Origin: Pseudomonas laurylsulfativorans
GTDB taxonomy: Bacteria; Pseudomonadota; Gammaproteobacteria; Pseudomonadales; Pseudomonadaceae
Direction of reading: 5' to 3'
Length of the DNA stretch: 64,000 bases
NCBI RefSeq assembly: GCF_002906155.1
Contig: NZ_MUJK01000008.1
Coordinates: 124,001-188,000, forward strand
Every line of letters starts with the position of its first letter. Position 1 is the stretch's first letter. Below are positions 25,256 through 32,726 of this stretch, one piece after another. The notes below the pieces were generated by a model. The model was not told where the DNA came from and did no database searches. It was given only the letters and a program-made list of their open reading frames with translations. A program made the translations under genes and the position numbers.

Positions 25256-25786
25256 TTACAACGGCTTGACGATGAACAAGCCGTCTTCGTGGCCCTCTTC
25301 GGAGCCACCGTAGACTTGCTCGGCCACGGTGCGGATCTTGCTGCCGCGAGCGGCGAGGATCTGATCCATTGCACCGGCAAACCAGCCGGTGAACATGTAG
25401 TCGACCTTGCGCCCGACCTTGCCGTACACGTAGACGAACGCCGAGTGTTCGAGCTTGACGCTGGCGGTGCCTTTGTCGAGGTCGATGTCCTGGATCTTGA
25501 ACAGGCCCCAGCCGCGCTGCGACAGGCGCTTCATGTAGTGCTCGAACACCGCTACACCTTCCAGGCCGTGGCATTCGGCTTCTTTTTCACACCAGTGCCA
25601 GGCGGACTTGTAGCCGGCCTTGTAGAGGATTTCGGCATAGGCTTCAGCGCCCAGCACTTCCTCGATGCCCATGTGGTTGTTGACGAAGAAATGGCGCGGC
25701 ACGTACAGCATCGGCAGGGCGTCGGAGGTCCAGATACCGGTTTCGCTGTCGACTTCGATTGGCAATTGCGGGGCGATCTTAGCCAT
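25256..25786 (-). CDS. Conserved V4R/DUF5943-like protein of the dgc operon
   Basis: This 176-residue soluble protein has no signal or membrane segment. The family feel is that of small V4R (4-vinyl reductase) ligand-binding domains: PRHFFVNNHMGIEEVLGAEAYAEILYKAGYKSAW, followed by EHYMKRLSQRGWGLFKIQDIDLDKGTASVKLEHSAF and a cysteine/histidine pair in HWCEKEAECHG. It corresponds to PAO1 PA5397. It is always next to dgcA as far as I know, 15 bp upstream of it here, which suggests a role in dimethylglycine oxidation such as cofactor insertion or ligand sensing, but no activity is established to my knowledge. Confidence 0.75.
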   Translation of the reverse strand: MAKIAPQLPIEVDSETGIWTSDALPMLYVPRHFFVNNHMGIEEVLGAEAYAEILYKAGYKSAWHWCEKEAECHGLEGVAVFEHYMKRLSQRGWGLFKIQDIDLDKGTASVKLEHSAFVYVYGKVGRKVDYMFTGWFAGAMDQILAARGSKIRTVAEQVYGGSEEGHEDGLFIVKPL

Positions 25787-25864
25787 GGAAACTTAACTCC
25801 AGAAAATTCGTTGTGTTGCCCGCTGCACGGACGGCAGCGGGAAATGATTCAGAAGTGCGGCGGC

Positions 25865-26842
25865 TTATTCGCCCCAGACATCTTTCAAGACGTTGACCCA
25901 GTTCTCGCCCATGATCTTGCGCACCACGCGCTCGGAGTGGCCGCGCTTGAGCAGGGTCTCGGTCAGGTTCGGGAACTCGCCCACGGTGCGGATGCCCAGC
26001 GGGTTGATGATCTTGCCGAAACTGGTCAGACGGCGGGCGTAGCCCTTGTCGTGGGTCAGGTATTCGAAGAAGTCCTGGCCATGACCCTGGGTGAAGTCGG
26101 TGCCGATGCCGATCGCGTCTTCGCCAACGATGTTCATGGTGTATTCGATGGCTTCGGCGTAGTCGTCGATGGTCGAATCGATGCCCTTGGCCAGGAACGG
26201 CGCGAACATGGTCACGCCGACAAAACCGCCGTGGTCGGCAATGAACTTGAGTTCTTCATCGGATTTGTTGCGTGGGTGAATTTTCAGACCCGACGGCAAG
26301 CAGTGGGAGTAGCAGACCGGTTTTTTCGATTCGAGGATGACTTCTTCAGAGGTCTTGGAACCGACGTGGGACAGGTCGCACATGACGCCAACGCGGTTCA
26401 TCTCGGCAACGATTTCGCGACCGAAGCCCGACAGGCCGCCGTCACGCTCGTAGCAACCGGTGCCCACCAGGTTCTGGGTGTTGTAGCACATCTGCACGAT
26501 GCCAACGCCGAGCTGCTTGAAGACTTCGACATAGCCGATCTGGTCTTCAAAGGCGTGGGCATTCTGGAAGCCGAAAAGGATGCCGGTCTTGCCCTGCTCC
26601 TTGGCTTTACGGATGTCAGCGGTGGTGCGGACCGGAATCACCAGGTCGCTGTTCTCGCGGATCAGCTTCTGGCTGGCGGCGATATTGTTGACGGTGGCCT
26701 GGAAGCCTTCCCACACCGACACGGTGCAGTTGGCTGCGGTCAGACCGCCCTTGCGCATGTCTTCGAACAGTTCACGGTTCCACTTGGCAATAATCAGCCC
26801 GTCGATAACGATACTGTCGGCGTGCAATTCGGCTGGGCTCAT
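25865..26842 (-). CDS. M19 (renal dipeptidase) family protein lacking canonical metal ligands
   Basis: This 325-residue member of the membrane dipeptidase (peptidase M19) family corresponds to PAO1 PA5396. The C-terminal zinc histidines are visible in CDLSHVG and VCYSHCLPSG, and the IGIGTDFTQG segment near residue 235 is family-like. The N-terminal HxD metal motif expected after the first strand is missing: the sequence reads VIDGLIIAKWN where DGHxDxP is usual. The bridging glutamate position reads FGFQNAHAFE where EGG/A-H is usual. It is therefore unlikely to be an ordinary binuclear dipeptidase. It is the first gene of the dgc run, 78 bp before the V4R-like gene, and may act on a betaine-related amide or have a non-hydrolytic role. 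Confidence 0.8.
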   Translation of the reverse strand: MSPAELHADSIVIDGLIIAKWNRELFEDMRKGGLTAANCTVSVWEGFQATVNNIAASQKLIRENSDLVIPVRTTADIRKAKEQGKTGILFGFQNAHAFEDQIGYVEVFKQLGVGIVQMCYNTQNLVGTGCYERDGGLSGFGREIVAEMNRVGVMCDLSHVGSKTSEEVILESKKPVCYSHCLPSGLKIHPRNKSDEELKFIADHGGFVGVTMFAPFLAKGIDSTIDDYAEAIEYTMNIVGEDAIGIGTDFTQGHGQDFFEYLTHDKGYARRLTSFGKIINPLGIRTVGEFPNLTETLLKRGHSERVVRKIMGENWVNVLKDVWGE

Positions 26843-27078
26843 CAGGCTGTCCCCTTATTAGCGATTCATGCGCCGAATCGTCTGCCGGCGCTTTGGGGCC
26901 AGCATATGCCTCGGTGCCTCGGCGACCGGGTGCAAAAACGACAGGGGGTTTGCCGAAAGCGTCAATCCGCGACAAAGGGTCGTCGCCAGGCACAATCGCC
27001 GACCTGTTCAAGGCCCTCTGCTTGGGCCAGAATTCGCCGCATCACTGGATGCTTCACTGGACAAGAGCGGCGACGATA
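26843..27078. other. Divergent intergenic region (236 bp)
   Basis: This gap separates the dgc operon (minus) and the LprI-like gene (plus), and should contain the promoter of the dgc operon. Short CGAC-containing words recur (26929, 26939, 26971), but I could not arrange them into a convincing direct repeat. No gene seen. Confidence 0.4.
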
Positions 27079-27480
27079 ATGAAATCGATCATTCTGGCAA
27101 TGGCACTGATTGCGACCGGCGTACAGGCAGCGGAGGAGTCCGACGACAACCCCTGCGACAAAGTCGAAAACGACGTCCAGACCCTGGAATGCTCGGCCTT
27201 CAGCAAAACCACCGCCGAAGACCTGCTCAAGGAAAACCTCCAGGGCCTGACCGACCGCATGCAGTCGCAATACGGCAAAAACCCGTCGCAACTGGCCGAC
27301 ATCACCGCCAAGCTCAAGGCCGCCCAACAGCAATGGCTGAAGACCCGCGACGCAGACTGCGCCGTCGAAGCCTTCCCGGCCACCAGTGGCAGCAAGGCGT
27401 TCACCATCGCGCAAAACGATTGTGTGGCGCGGATGAGTGATGAACGGTCGGAGTTTTTGGAGTCGATTGGGCAGGAATAG
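27079..27480 (+). CDS. Exported DUF1311/LprI-like protein
   Basis: This 133-residue protein has an N-terminal signal peptide (MKSIILAMALIATGVQAAEE, cleavage near residue 18). The mature part has paired cysteines (NPCDKVENDVQTLECSAF and DADCAVEAF...NDCVARM) and a helical NLQGLTDRMQSQYGKNPSQLADITAKLKAAQQQWLKTRDADC segment, the layout of the LprI/DUF1311 family, some of whose members inhibit lysozyme. The start at 27079 is chosen for its signal peptide. It is monocistronic, with a hairpin after the stop. Confidence 0.75.
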   Translation: MKSIILAMALIATGVQAAEESDDNPCDKVENDVQTLECSAFSKTTAEDLLKENLQGLTDRMQSQYGKNPSQLADITAKLKAAQQQWLKTRDADCAVEAFPATSGSKAFTIAQNDCVARMSDERSEFLESIGQE

Positions 27481-27496
27481 TCCTGAATATTCCGGT

Positions 27497-27522
27497 GAAA
27501 GCTGGAACTGCATCCAGCTTTC
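27497..27522 (+). terminator. Candidate terminator after the LprI-like gene
   Basis: A perfect 10-bp stem GAAAGCTGGA/TCCAGCTTTC with a 6-base loop lies 16 bp after the stop. The T-rich stretch that follows (AACAGTATTTTCCC) is imperfect, so termination may be partial. Confidence 0.5.
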
Positions 27523-27647
27523 AACAGTATTTTCCCTTCTTCCTACAACACGCTCCGACCTCACCTACACGCACTGCCTAGAAACCCCAATCTGTGGGTT
27601 TTTCACGCAATATTCTGACAACTGTTGTTGATTGGCCACCTGAAAAT

Positions 27648-27672
27648 ATAAGCGAAGATTCGCAAATCTTAT
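27648..27672. promoter_or_regulatory. Candidate operator of the toxin-antitoxin pair
   Basis: Nested inverted repeats ATAAG...CTTAT (27648-27652/27668-27672) and AGATT...AATCT (27656-27660/27665-27669) lie 20 bp upstream of the toxin start. This is a typical position for autoregulation by an antitoxin. It is inferred from symmetry only. Confidence 0.4.
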
Positions 27673-27691
27673 AAAAGACTTATATTGTTCC

Positions 27692-27946
27692 ATGAGCAGC
27701 ATCCACTGGACTCGAAAGGCCGTTAAGCAACTCCTGAAATTGCATTCCGCTCATCAGGGCCAGGTTCGTGATGCCATCACGGCGCTGGCAGGCATGCCCG
27801 ATGTAGGCAATGTCAAAGCTCTGGTCGGTCATGACTATGCTTATCGACTGCGTGTCGCTAACTATCGGGTCATGTTTGATTGGGATGGCGCGATCAAAGT
27901 GGTCAGTATGCAAGAGGTAAAAAAACGCGATGAACGCACCTACTGA
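27692..27946 (+). CDS. RelE/ParE-family toxin
   Basis: This 84-residue RelE-fold toxin reads IHWTRKAVKQLLKLHSAHQGQVRDAITALAG, then YAYRLRVANYRVMFDWDGAIKVVSMQEVKKRDERTY. The RLRVANYRVMF strand and the C-terminal KKRDxxxY are the catalytic-type residues of mRNA-cleaving RelE toxins. It is followed, with a 17-bp overlap, by an XRE-type antitoxin. The toxin-first order is that of HigBA-like modules. No Shine-Dalgarno is visible before the start. Confidence 0.85.
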   Translation: MSSIHWTRKAVKQLLKLHSAHQGQVRDAITALAGMPDVGNVKALVGHDYAYRLRVANYRVMFDWDGAIKVVSMQEVKKRDERTY

Positions 27947-28253
27947 CATTCAAATCATCAACGACGCCGAAGGTAATCCAGCCTTCGTGGTCATTCCCTA
28001 TGCACAATATGTGGCACAGAAAATCGAGCCCGACTTGATTCCCCATGAGGTGGTGAGCCGTATCGTCGATGGTGCTACTCCCATCCGCGCCTGGCGCGAA
28101 CACTTGAACCTTACCCAGGATGAAGTGGCCAAACGCATGGGTATCACCCAACCGGCCTTCGCCCAGCAAGAAACCGTCGCCAAGCCTCGCAAGGCCACCC
28201 GTGAGAAGATCGCCGCAGCGTTTGGCATCACAGCCAGTCAACTTGAGCTGTAA
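27930..28253 (+). CDS. XRE-family antitoxin
   Basis: This 107-residue protein has two parts. An N-terminal segment of about 45 residues (DIQIINDAEGNPAFVVIPYAQYVAQ) resembles the toxin-binding part of RelB/Phd-like antitoxins. A C-terminal helix-turn-helix is at about 55-105 (LNLTQDEVAKRMGITQPAFAQQE...KIAAAFGITASQL). It should neutralise the overlapping RelE-type toxin and repress the operon, possibly through the palindromes at 27648-27672. Confidence 0.85.
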   Translation: MNAPTDIQIINDAEGNPAFVVIPYAQYVAQKIEPDLIPHEVVSRIVDGATPIRAWREHLNLTQDEVAKRMGITQPAFAQQETVAKPRKATREKIAAAFGITASQLEL

Positions 28254-28286
28254 GCTCTACACCCTCGGTCACTAATGGGAATGAAC

Positions 28287-28703
28287 ATGAAAGTCTGCGG
28301 CATCGAAATCAAGGGCAGCGAAGCGATCATCGCCGTGGCCACGCTGGACGGTCAGGCGCTGGGCCATGTCGCGCTCGCCACCAAGAAAATTGCCCTGGAC
28401 GATGATGACGAAGCCGCCAACGTCAAAGTGTTTGCCGCTCAGGTCGCTTCGTTTGTCCGTGAGAACTCCATCGACCGCATCGCGATCAAAAAGCGCAGCA
28501 AGAAAGGTGAGTTTGCTGGTGGGCCGACGACGTTCAAGATCGAGGGCATTTTCCAGTTGCTGGAGAATTGCGAGGTGACCCTGCTGTCGCCGCAGACCAT
28601 CACGGCGCAGTGCAAGAAATTCAATGTCGAGCTGCCACATACGCTGAACAAGTATCAGCATGAGGCGTACAAGGCGGCGTGCTCGGCGCTGGTGAAGAAG
28701 TAA
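28287..28703 (+). CDS. DUF3010 family protein
   Basis: This protein has 138 residues from the start at 28287 (MKVCGIEIKGSEAIIAVATLDG), which has GGGAATG upstream; an ATG 12 bp earlier lacks a ribosome binding site. It matches the DUF3010 family along its length, with RIAIKKRSKKGEFAGGPTTFKIEGIFQLL in the middle. The first strand and GxExxGxEA-like start hint at an RNase-H/actin-like fold similar to Holliday-junction-resolvase-type proteins, but function is unknown. It is soluble and monocistronic, between the toxin-antitoxin pair and the TccC gene. Confidence 0.8.
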   Translation: MKVCGIEIKGSEAIIAVATLDGQALGHVALATKKIALDDDDEAANVKVFAAQVASFVRENSIDRIAIKKRSKKGEFAGGPTTFKIEGIFQLLENCEVTLLSPQTITAQCKKFNVELPHTLNKYQHEAYKAACSALVKK

Positions 28704-28792
28704 ATCAGCTCCGCACCTGTTGTTTATGACAGTAGTCAATTTGGCAAAAGCGGCGCATAGATTGGCATCTTCCATCAGCGTTCAACGATCAT

Positions 28793-31525
28793 ATGGCCGC
28801 CAACCTACACCGCTTCACTCCAACCTTGATGACACAGGACCCACGCAGCCATGTGATTCGCAGCGTGGCCTACTATCGCGCCCACCCGGACGAAACGCCA
28901 GAACCGCGCATTACCCGTCAGGCCTTCGGCAGGAACGGGCACCTGAGCGCTGGCTGGGATCCACGTCTATGGGCAACGCAAGGTCAGCCTAATCTGACCA
29001 TGGTGTACGGCCTCTCCGGCGAGCCATTACTGAACAGCAACGTTGACGCCGGCTGGAAAGCAAGACTGCCGGGAGCCAGTGGCGAGCTTCGATTCGAGTG
29101 GGATGGTCGACAAAATCAACGTCAGATCGAGTACGACAACCTGTTACGCCCGATTGCCATCTCAGAGCAAGCTGTCAACGCAACCTCTGCCACGACTGAG
29201 CGGATGGTCTATGCCGACAGCCGCGCCGAGTACAGCCCACATAATCAGTGCGGACGCCTGATTCGCCACGACGACACGGCTGGCTGCCTGCATCTCGATG
29301 AATACAGTCTTGCGGGCATTCGGCTAAGCGAATCCCGACAGTTCATGAACGAACTGTCAGTTGCCAATTGGCCAGAGCGCTTGACTGACCGCGACAGCAA
29401 ACTCGAAGCCGAAGGTGAAACCACCCAATGGCGCTTCAATGCCTTGGGCAACCTGGTGACCCAAACCGATGCGCGGGAAAACCAAAGGTTATTAGGCTAT
29501 GACATCGCAGGCCAGCTCACACAGGTAACCCTTAAACGCAGGCATCTGCCGGACAAAACGCTGCTCAGCAACAGGTGCTATAGCGTCAGTGGTCAGATCG
29601 AGCATGAAACTGCCGGTAATGGTGTTACGACCACCCGCCGTTATGACATTCAAAGTGATCGCCTGTTACATCTCACCTCAAGCCGTCCAGGCCATGCTCT
29701 CCAGGACCTTGCCTACACCTACGATCCTGTCGGCAATATCACCCGGACCCAGGACTCGGCCACGGCTATACGCTACTTCAGGAACCAGCGTACTGAGCCC
29801 ACCAACCACTATCGATATGACACGCTTTTTCAATTGATAGAGGCAAGCGGTCGAGAATCCATTGCGGCGAACCAGGGTCCAGTATTGCGTGCATCGCAAT
29901 CGACAGTGACAAGTGCCTACAAACAGACATTTTCATATGATCCCGCAGGAAATCTTCAAACCCTTGTCCATGAAGGCCTTCGAGGTTACACCCGTGAGAG
30001 GGTGACAGAGCCTTCAAGCAACCGAAGTCTGCCTAAACCCCAGACAGGAGAGCCGGAATTCATCAAGAGCTTCGACAGCAACGGCAACATGCTGATCCTG
30101 TCCCCTGGCGCACAGGTCATGCACTGGGACAGTCGCAATCAACTCAGCGAGGTCATTCAAGTCACCCGACACGATGAACACAATGATGATGAACTCTATC
30201 GTTACGACGGCCACGGCCAGCGACTACGCAAAGTACTCCGGCGCAAGACAAAATCTGCAACTTTAACCAGCGAAGTGCGTTATCTGCCCGGGTTGGAGAT
30301 CCATTACAACGGTCGCGAAGAAGTACGCTATGTCATGAATGTTGACGCTGGAGATTGCAACGCACGGGGTTTGCATTGGCACGAAGACCCGCCCGAAGGC
30401 ATTGCCAACGACCAGATCCGTTACAGCCTGGGCGATCACCTTGGATCCTGCACGCTGGAACTGGACGAGGATGCCGCGCTGATAAGCCAGGAGGGTTACT
30501 ACGCCTTTGGCGGCACCGCCTGGTGGCTCGCTCGAAATGACACCGAGGCCAGTTACAAGTCCATCAGGTACTCCGGAAAGGAACGGGATGCCACCGGGCT
30601 TTATTACTACGGGCTTCGTTATTACGCTCCCTGGTTACAGCGCTGGATCAACCCGGATCCGGCGGGTGACATCGATGGTTTGAACCGCTACCGGATGGTT
30701 CAGAACAATCCACTGCGCTTCAAGGACAGCCAAGGCCTTGCACCGGTTGATCCCATGAATGAAATGGAACAGGAAATGATCGCCGCTGGGCAGGAAATAC
30801 TTTATCGGCGGGCCGATGATTTACCGAAAGAACAGAGGCTTGAATTCGAGAGCGATTTCTCGGCCATGATCGACTTCACGAACAATGCGATTTTGTCCCT
30901 CAGCGAACCAAAACTATCCAAAGAGACGCGAACAAAACTGAGAAATATCTACGGTCAAAAAAAGAGCAAGCAATATCTGAAATTTGCTGCGAGGGAAGCC
31001 AAAGGAAAGCTTGAAAGCATCCTTTCCGGTGCATTAGAGGATTATGTTAGTGGCGATCGTTTTGTCTTCACCGCGAACAACCAAAACTATCCTAGCGAGC
31101 GGGCATTTTCAAACCCGCTAGAAACAAAAGCGAATAAATCCATTTACTTTAACGTCAAGGCACGCGAACAATCAGAAATATACAGAGCAGGAACAATCTT
31201 TCACGAACTCAGTCATGTTCATGCCGAAACTCATGACTACTGGGATTTGTTTTCCGCCTCCTCGCGTAACGATACAAAGGAGACCAGCGAAGCAACGCTG
31301 AAGGAAGACATTGAGGAATCCTTACGGATTGCCGAAAACACTCCAGACCTGTCAGAAATCGGAGACAGGCAAAAAAACTCCATACAAGAACATGTACGCC
31401 TGGCACAAGAAACGTACCAAACTTCGGAACACCAAGCCTGGGCTGCACAAATAGCAATCACCACTCACAACGCTGACAGTCTGACCGCTCTAGTCCTGCA
31501 GTTCAGGTCCCCGCAGTTGCACTAA
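28793..31525 (+). CDS. Orphan TccC-type RHS toxin with metallopeptidase-like tip
   Basis: This 910-residue protein resembles the C component of insecticidal Tc toxins. Its start (LHRFTPTLMTQDPRSHVIR, then ITRQAFGRNG and DPRLW) follows the TccC pattern. The YD-repeat shell runs to the RHS core end: RYSGKERDATGLYYYGLRYY, then DPAGDIDGLNRYRMVQNNP at about residues 621-640. This is where TcC proteins self-cleave to release the toxic C-terminus. The tip (about 650-910) is less GC-rich than the core and contains IFHELSHVHAETHDYW, with HExxH at His804-His808 and Asp815 seven residues on, compatible with an aspzincin-like zinc protease. No signal peptide, PAAR domain, TcA/TcB gene or immunity gene is nearby. 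The stop overlaps the convergent cdhR stop. Confidence 0.85.
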   Translation: MAANLHRFTPTLMTQDPRSHVIRSVAYYRAHPDETPEPRITRQAFGRNGHLSAGWDPRLWATQGQPNLTMVYGLSGEPLLNSNVDAGWKARLPGASGELRFEWDGRQNQRQIEYDNLLRPIAISEQAVNATSATTERMVYADSRAEYSPHNQCGRLIRHDDTAGCLHLDEYSLAGIRLSESRQFMNELSVANWPERLTDRDSKLEAEGETTQWRFNALGNLVTQTDARENQRLLGYDIAGQLTQVTLKRRHLPDKTLLSNRCYSVSGQIEHETAGNGVTTTRRYDIQSDRLLHLTSSRPGHALQDLAYTYDPVGNITRTQDSATAIRYFRNQRTEPTNHYRYDTLFQLIEASGRESIAANQGPVLRASQSTVTSAYKQTFSYDPAGNLQTLVHEGLRGYTRERVTEPSSNRSLPKPQTGEPEFIKSFDSNGNMLILSPGAQVMHWDSRNQLSEVIQVTRHDEHNDDELYRYDGHGQRLRKVLRRKTKSATLTSEVRYLPGLEIHYNGREEVRYVMNVDAGDCNARGLHWHEDPPEGIANDQIRYSLGDHLGSCTLELDEDAALISQEGYYAFGGTAWWLARNDTEASYKSIRYSGKERDATGLYYYGLRYYAPWLQRWINPDPAGDIDGLNRYRMVQNNPLRFKDSQGLAPVDPMNEMEQEMIAAGQEILYRRADDLPKEQRLEFESDFSAMIDFTNNAILSLSEPKLSKETRTKLRNIYGQKKSKQYLKFAAREAKGKLESILSGALEDYVSGDRFVFTANNQNYPSERAFSNPLETKANKSIYFNVKAREQSEIYRAGTIFHELSHVHAETHDYWDLFSASSRNDTKETSEATLKEDIEESLRIAENTPDLSEIGDRQKNSIQEHVRLAQETYQTSEHQAWAAQIAITTHNADSLTALVLQFRSPQLH

Positions 31526-32517
31526 ATAACCGGCGCCTCTGTGGGAGGAGGTTGCGGCACACCGGCACCTTGCCGAGCGCCAACACTACGCCGATCCTCC
31601 CGCGGACAACGCTCATATTTCGCCCGATAGCTGCGGGTGAAATACGACGGCGATTCAAACCCGCAGGCAATGCTCACTTCCAGCACGCTCATGTCTGTTT
31701 GCCGCAATAACTGCCGCGCCTTCTCCAGCCTCAAGCGCAGATAGAAATTGCTCGGTGTGTCGTTCAGATGCAGGCGAAACAGGCGCTCCAGTTGCCGACG
31801 CGTCACCTTGATCGATTCCGCCAGTTCCAGCGTGCTGAGCGGCGGTTCGCTGTGCTGTTCCATCTCGCCGATCACGTGCACCAGCTTCTTGTTGCTGATG
31901 CCATAGCGCGTGGCGACTTCCATGCGCTGGTGGTCTTTGCGCGGGCGGATGCGGCCGAGCACGAATTGTTCGCTGACCTGGATCGCCAGATCGGGACCGT
32001 GGGCCTGGGCGATCAGATCCAGCATCAAATCGATGGAAGCCGTGCCACCGGCGGAGGTGATGCGCCGACGGTCGATCTCGAACAGCTCCTGGGTGACGCT
32101 GAGCTGTGGATAGGACTCCTTGAAGGCGTCGATGGCTTCCCAGTGCAGGGTCAGGCGATGACCGTCGAGCAGACCCGCCTCGGCGAGTATGAAGCTGCCG
32201 GTGTCGATGGCGCCGAGGGTCACACCTTCGTTGTCCAGGCGGCGCAGCCAGTGTTCCAGCGCCGGGGTGGCGAACTTCAGGGGTTCGAACCCGGCGACCA
32301 CCAGCAGTGTCGCGCCTTTCTTCAGCGGCTCCAGCGCCGCATCGGCGTTCACCGACATGCCGTTGCTGGCCAGCACCGCCCCGCCGTCGGCACTCAGCAC
32401 ATGCCAGCGATAGAGCTCGCCGCGAAAGCGATTGGCGACCCGCAACGGCTCGATGGCCGAGATAAATCCGATGGCCGAGAAGCCCGGCATCAACAAGAAA
32501 TAGAAATCCTGGGACAT
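31522..32517 (-). CDS. cdhR: Carnitine-responsive GlxA/AraC-family activator
   Basis: This 331-residue protein starts at 32517 (MSQDFYFLLMPGFSAIGF), although no good ribosome binding site is visible; a longer reading to 32601 runs through the promoter region. The N-terminal DJ-1/PfpI-like domain (about 1-190) senses the ligand, and a C-terminal AraC domain has two helix-turn-helices (ESIKVTRRQLERLFRLHL and MSVLEVSIACGFESPSYFTRSYRAKY). It is divergent from caiX, as CdhR is in P. aeruginosa, where it activates caiX-cdhCAB with carnitine. Candidate direct repeats lie in the shared promoter. Its last codons overlap the 3' end of the toxin gene. Confidence 0.92.
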   Translation of the reverse strand: MSQDFYFLLMPGFSAIGFISAIEPLRVANRFRGELYRWHVLSADGGAVLASNGMSVNADAALEPLKKGATLLVVAGFEPLKFATPALEHWLRRLDNEGVTLGAIDTGSFILAEAGLLDGHRLTLHWEAIDAFKESYPQLSVTQELFEIDRRRITSAGGTASIDLMLDLIAQAHGPDLAIQVSEQFVLGRIRPRKDHQRMEVATRYGISNKKLVHVIGEMEQHSEPPLSTLELAESIKVTRRQLERLFRLHLNDTPSNFYLRLRLEKARQLLRQTDMSVLEVSIACGFESPSYFTRSYRAKYERCPREDRRSVGARQGAGVPQPPPTEAPVI

Positions 32518-32602
32518 GGAGCGCACTCGATTGGCAAGCAGCGAGAGGGCGGGGAGCATGAGGACGTTGATACGCCTGTTGCACGCGGCATTCAAGAGCA
32601 CA

Positions 32603-32644
32603 GGTCGCTGCAGTGCAAGAGCTGGTCGCCGCAGTGCGCTTTCA
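32603..32644. promoter_or_regulatory. Candidate CdhR operator: 21-bp direct repeats
   Basis: GGTCGCTGCAGTGC at 32603 and GGTCGCCGCAGTGC at 32624 are direct repeats with one mismatch in 14, spaced exactly 21 bp (two helical turns), the layout used by AraC-family activators. The site is about 85-125 bp from both the cdhR and the caiX starts. The regulator assignment is inferred from context. Confidence 0.55.
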
Positions 32645-32726
32645 TGGCCGCTTAGCTGCGTAACTTGGCATCACCGGCGCATCAGACACCGGAACTCACA
32701 ATAACGAACTGCCGAGGAACCTGAGA

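Noticed and set aside
23162..27079. A 1305-codon open frame on the plus strand opposite dgcA
   Set aside because: It lies antisense to well-recognised genes (dgcA, the V4R-like gene and the dipeptidase homologue), crosses their boundaries and has no recognisable domain; it is an effect of high-GC third positions.
32667..32680. A sigma-54-type element in front of caiX (GG-N10-GC)
   Set aside because: The spacing fits, but the -12 box reads GGCGC where TTGC is expected, so the match is too poor to report as a promoter.
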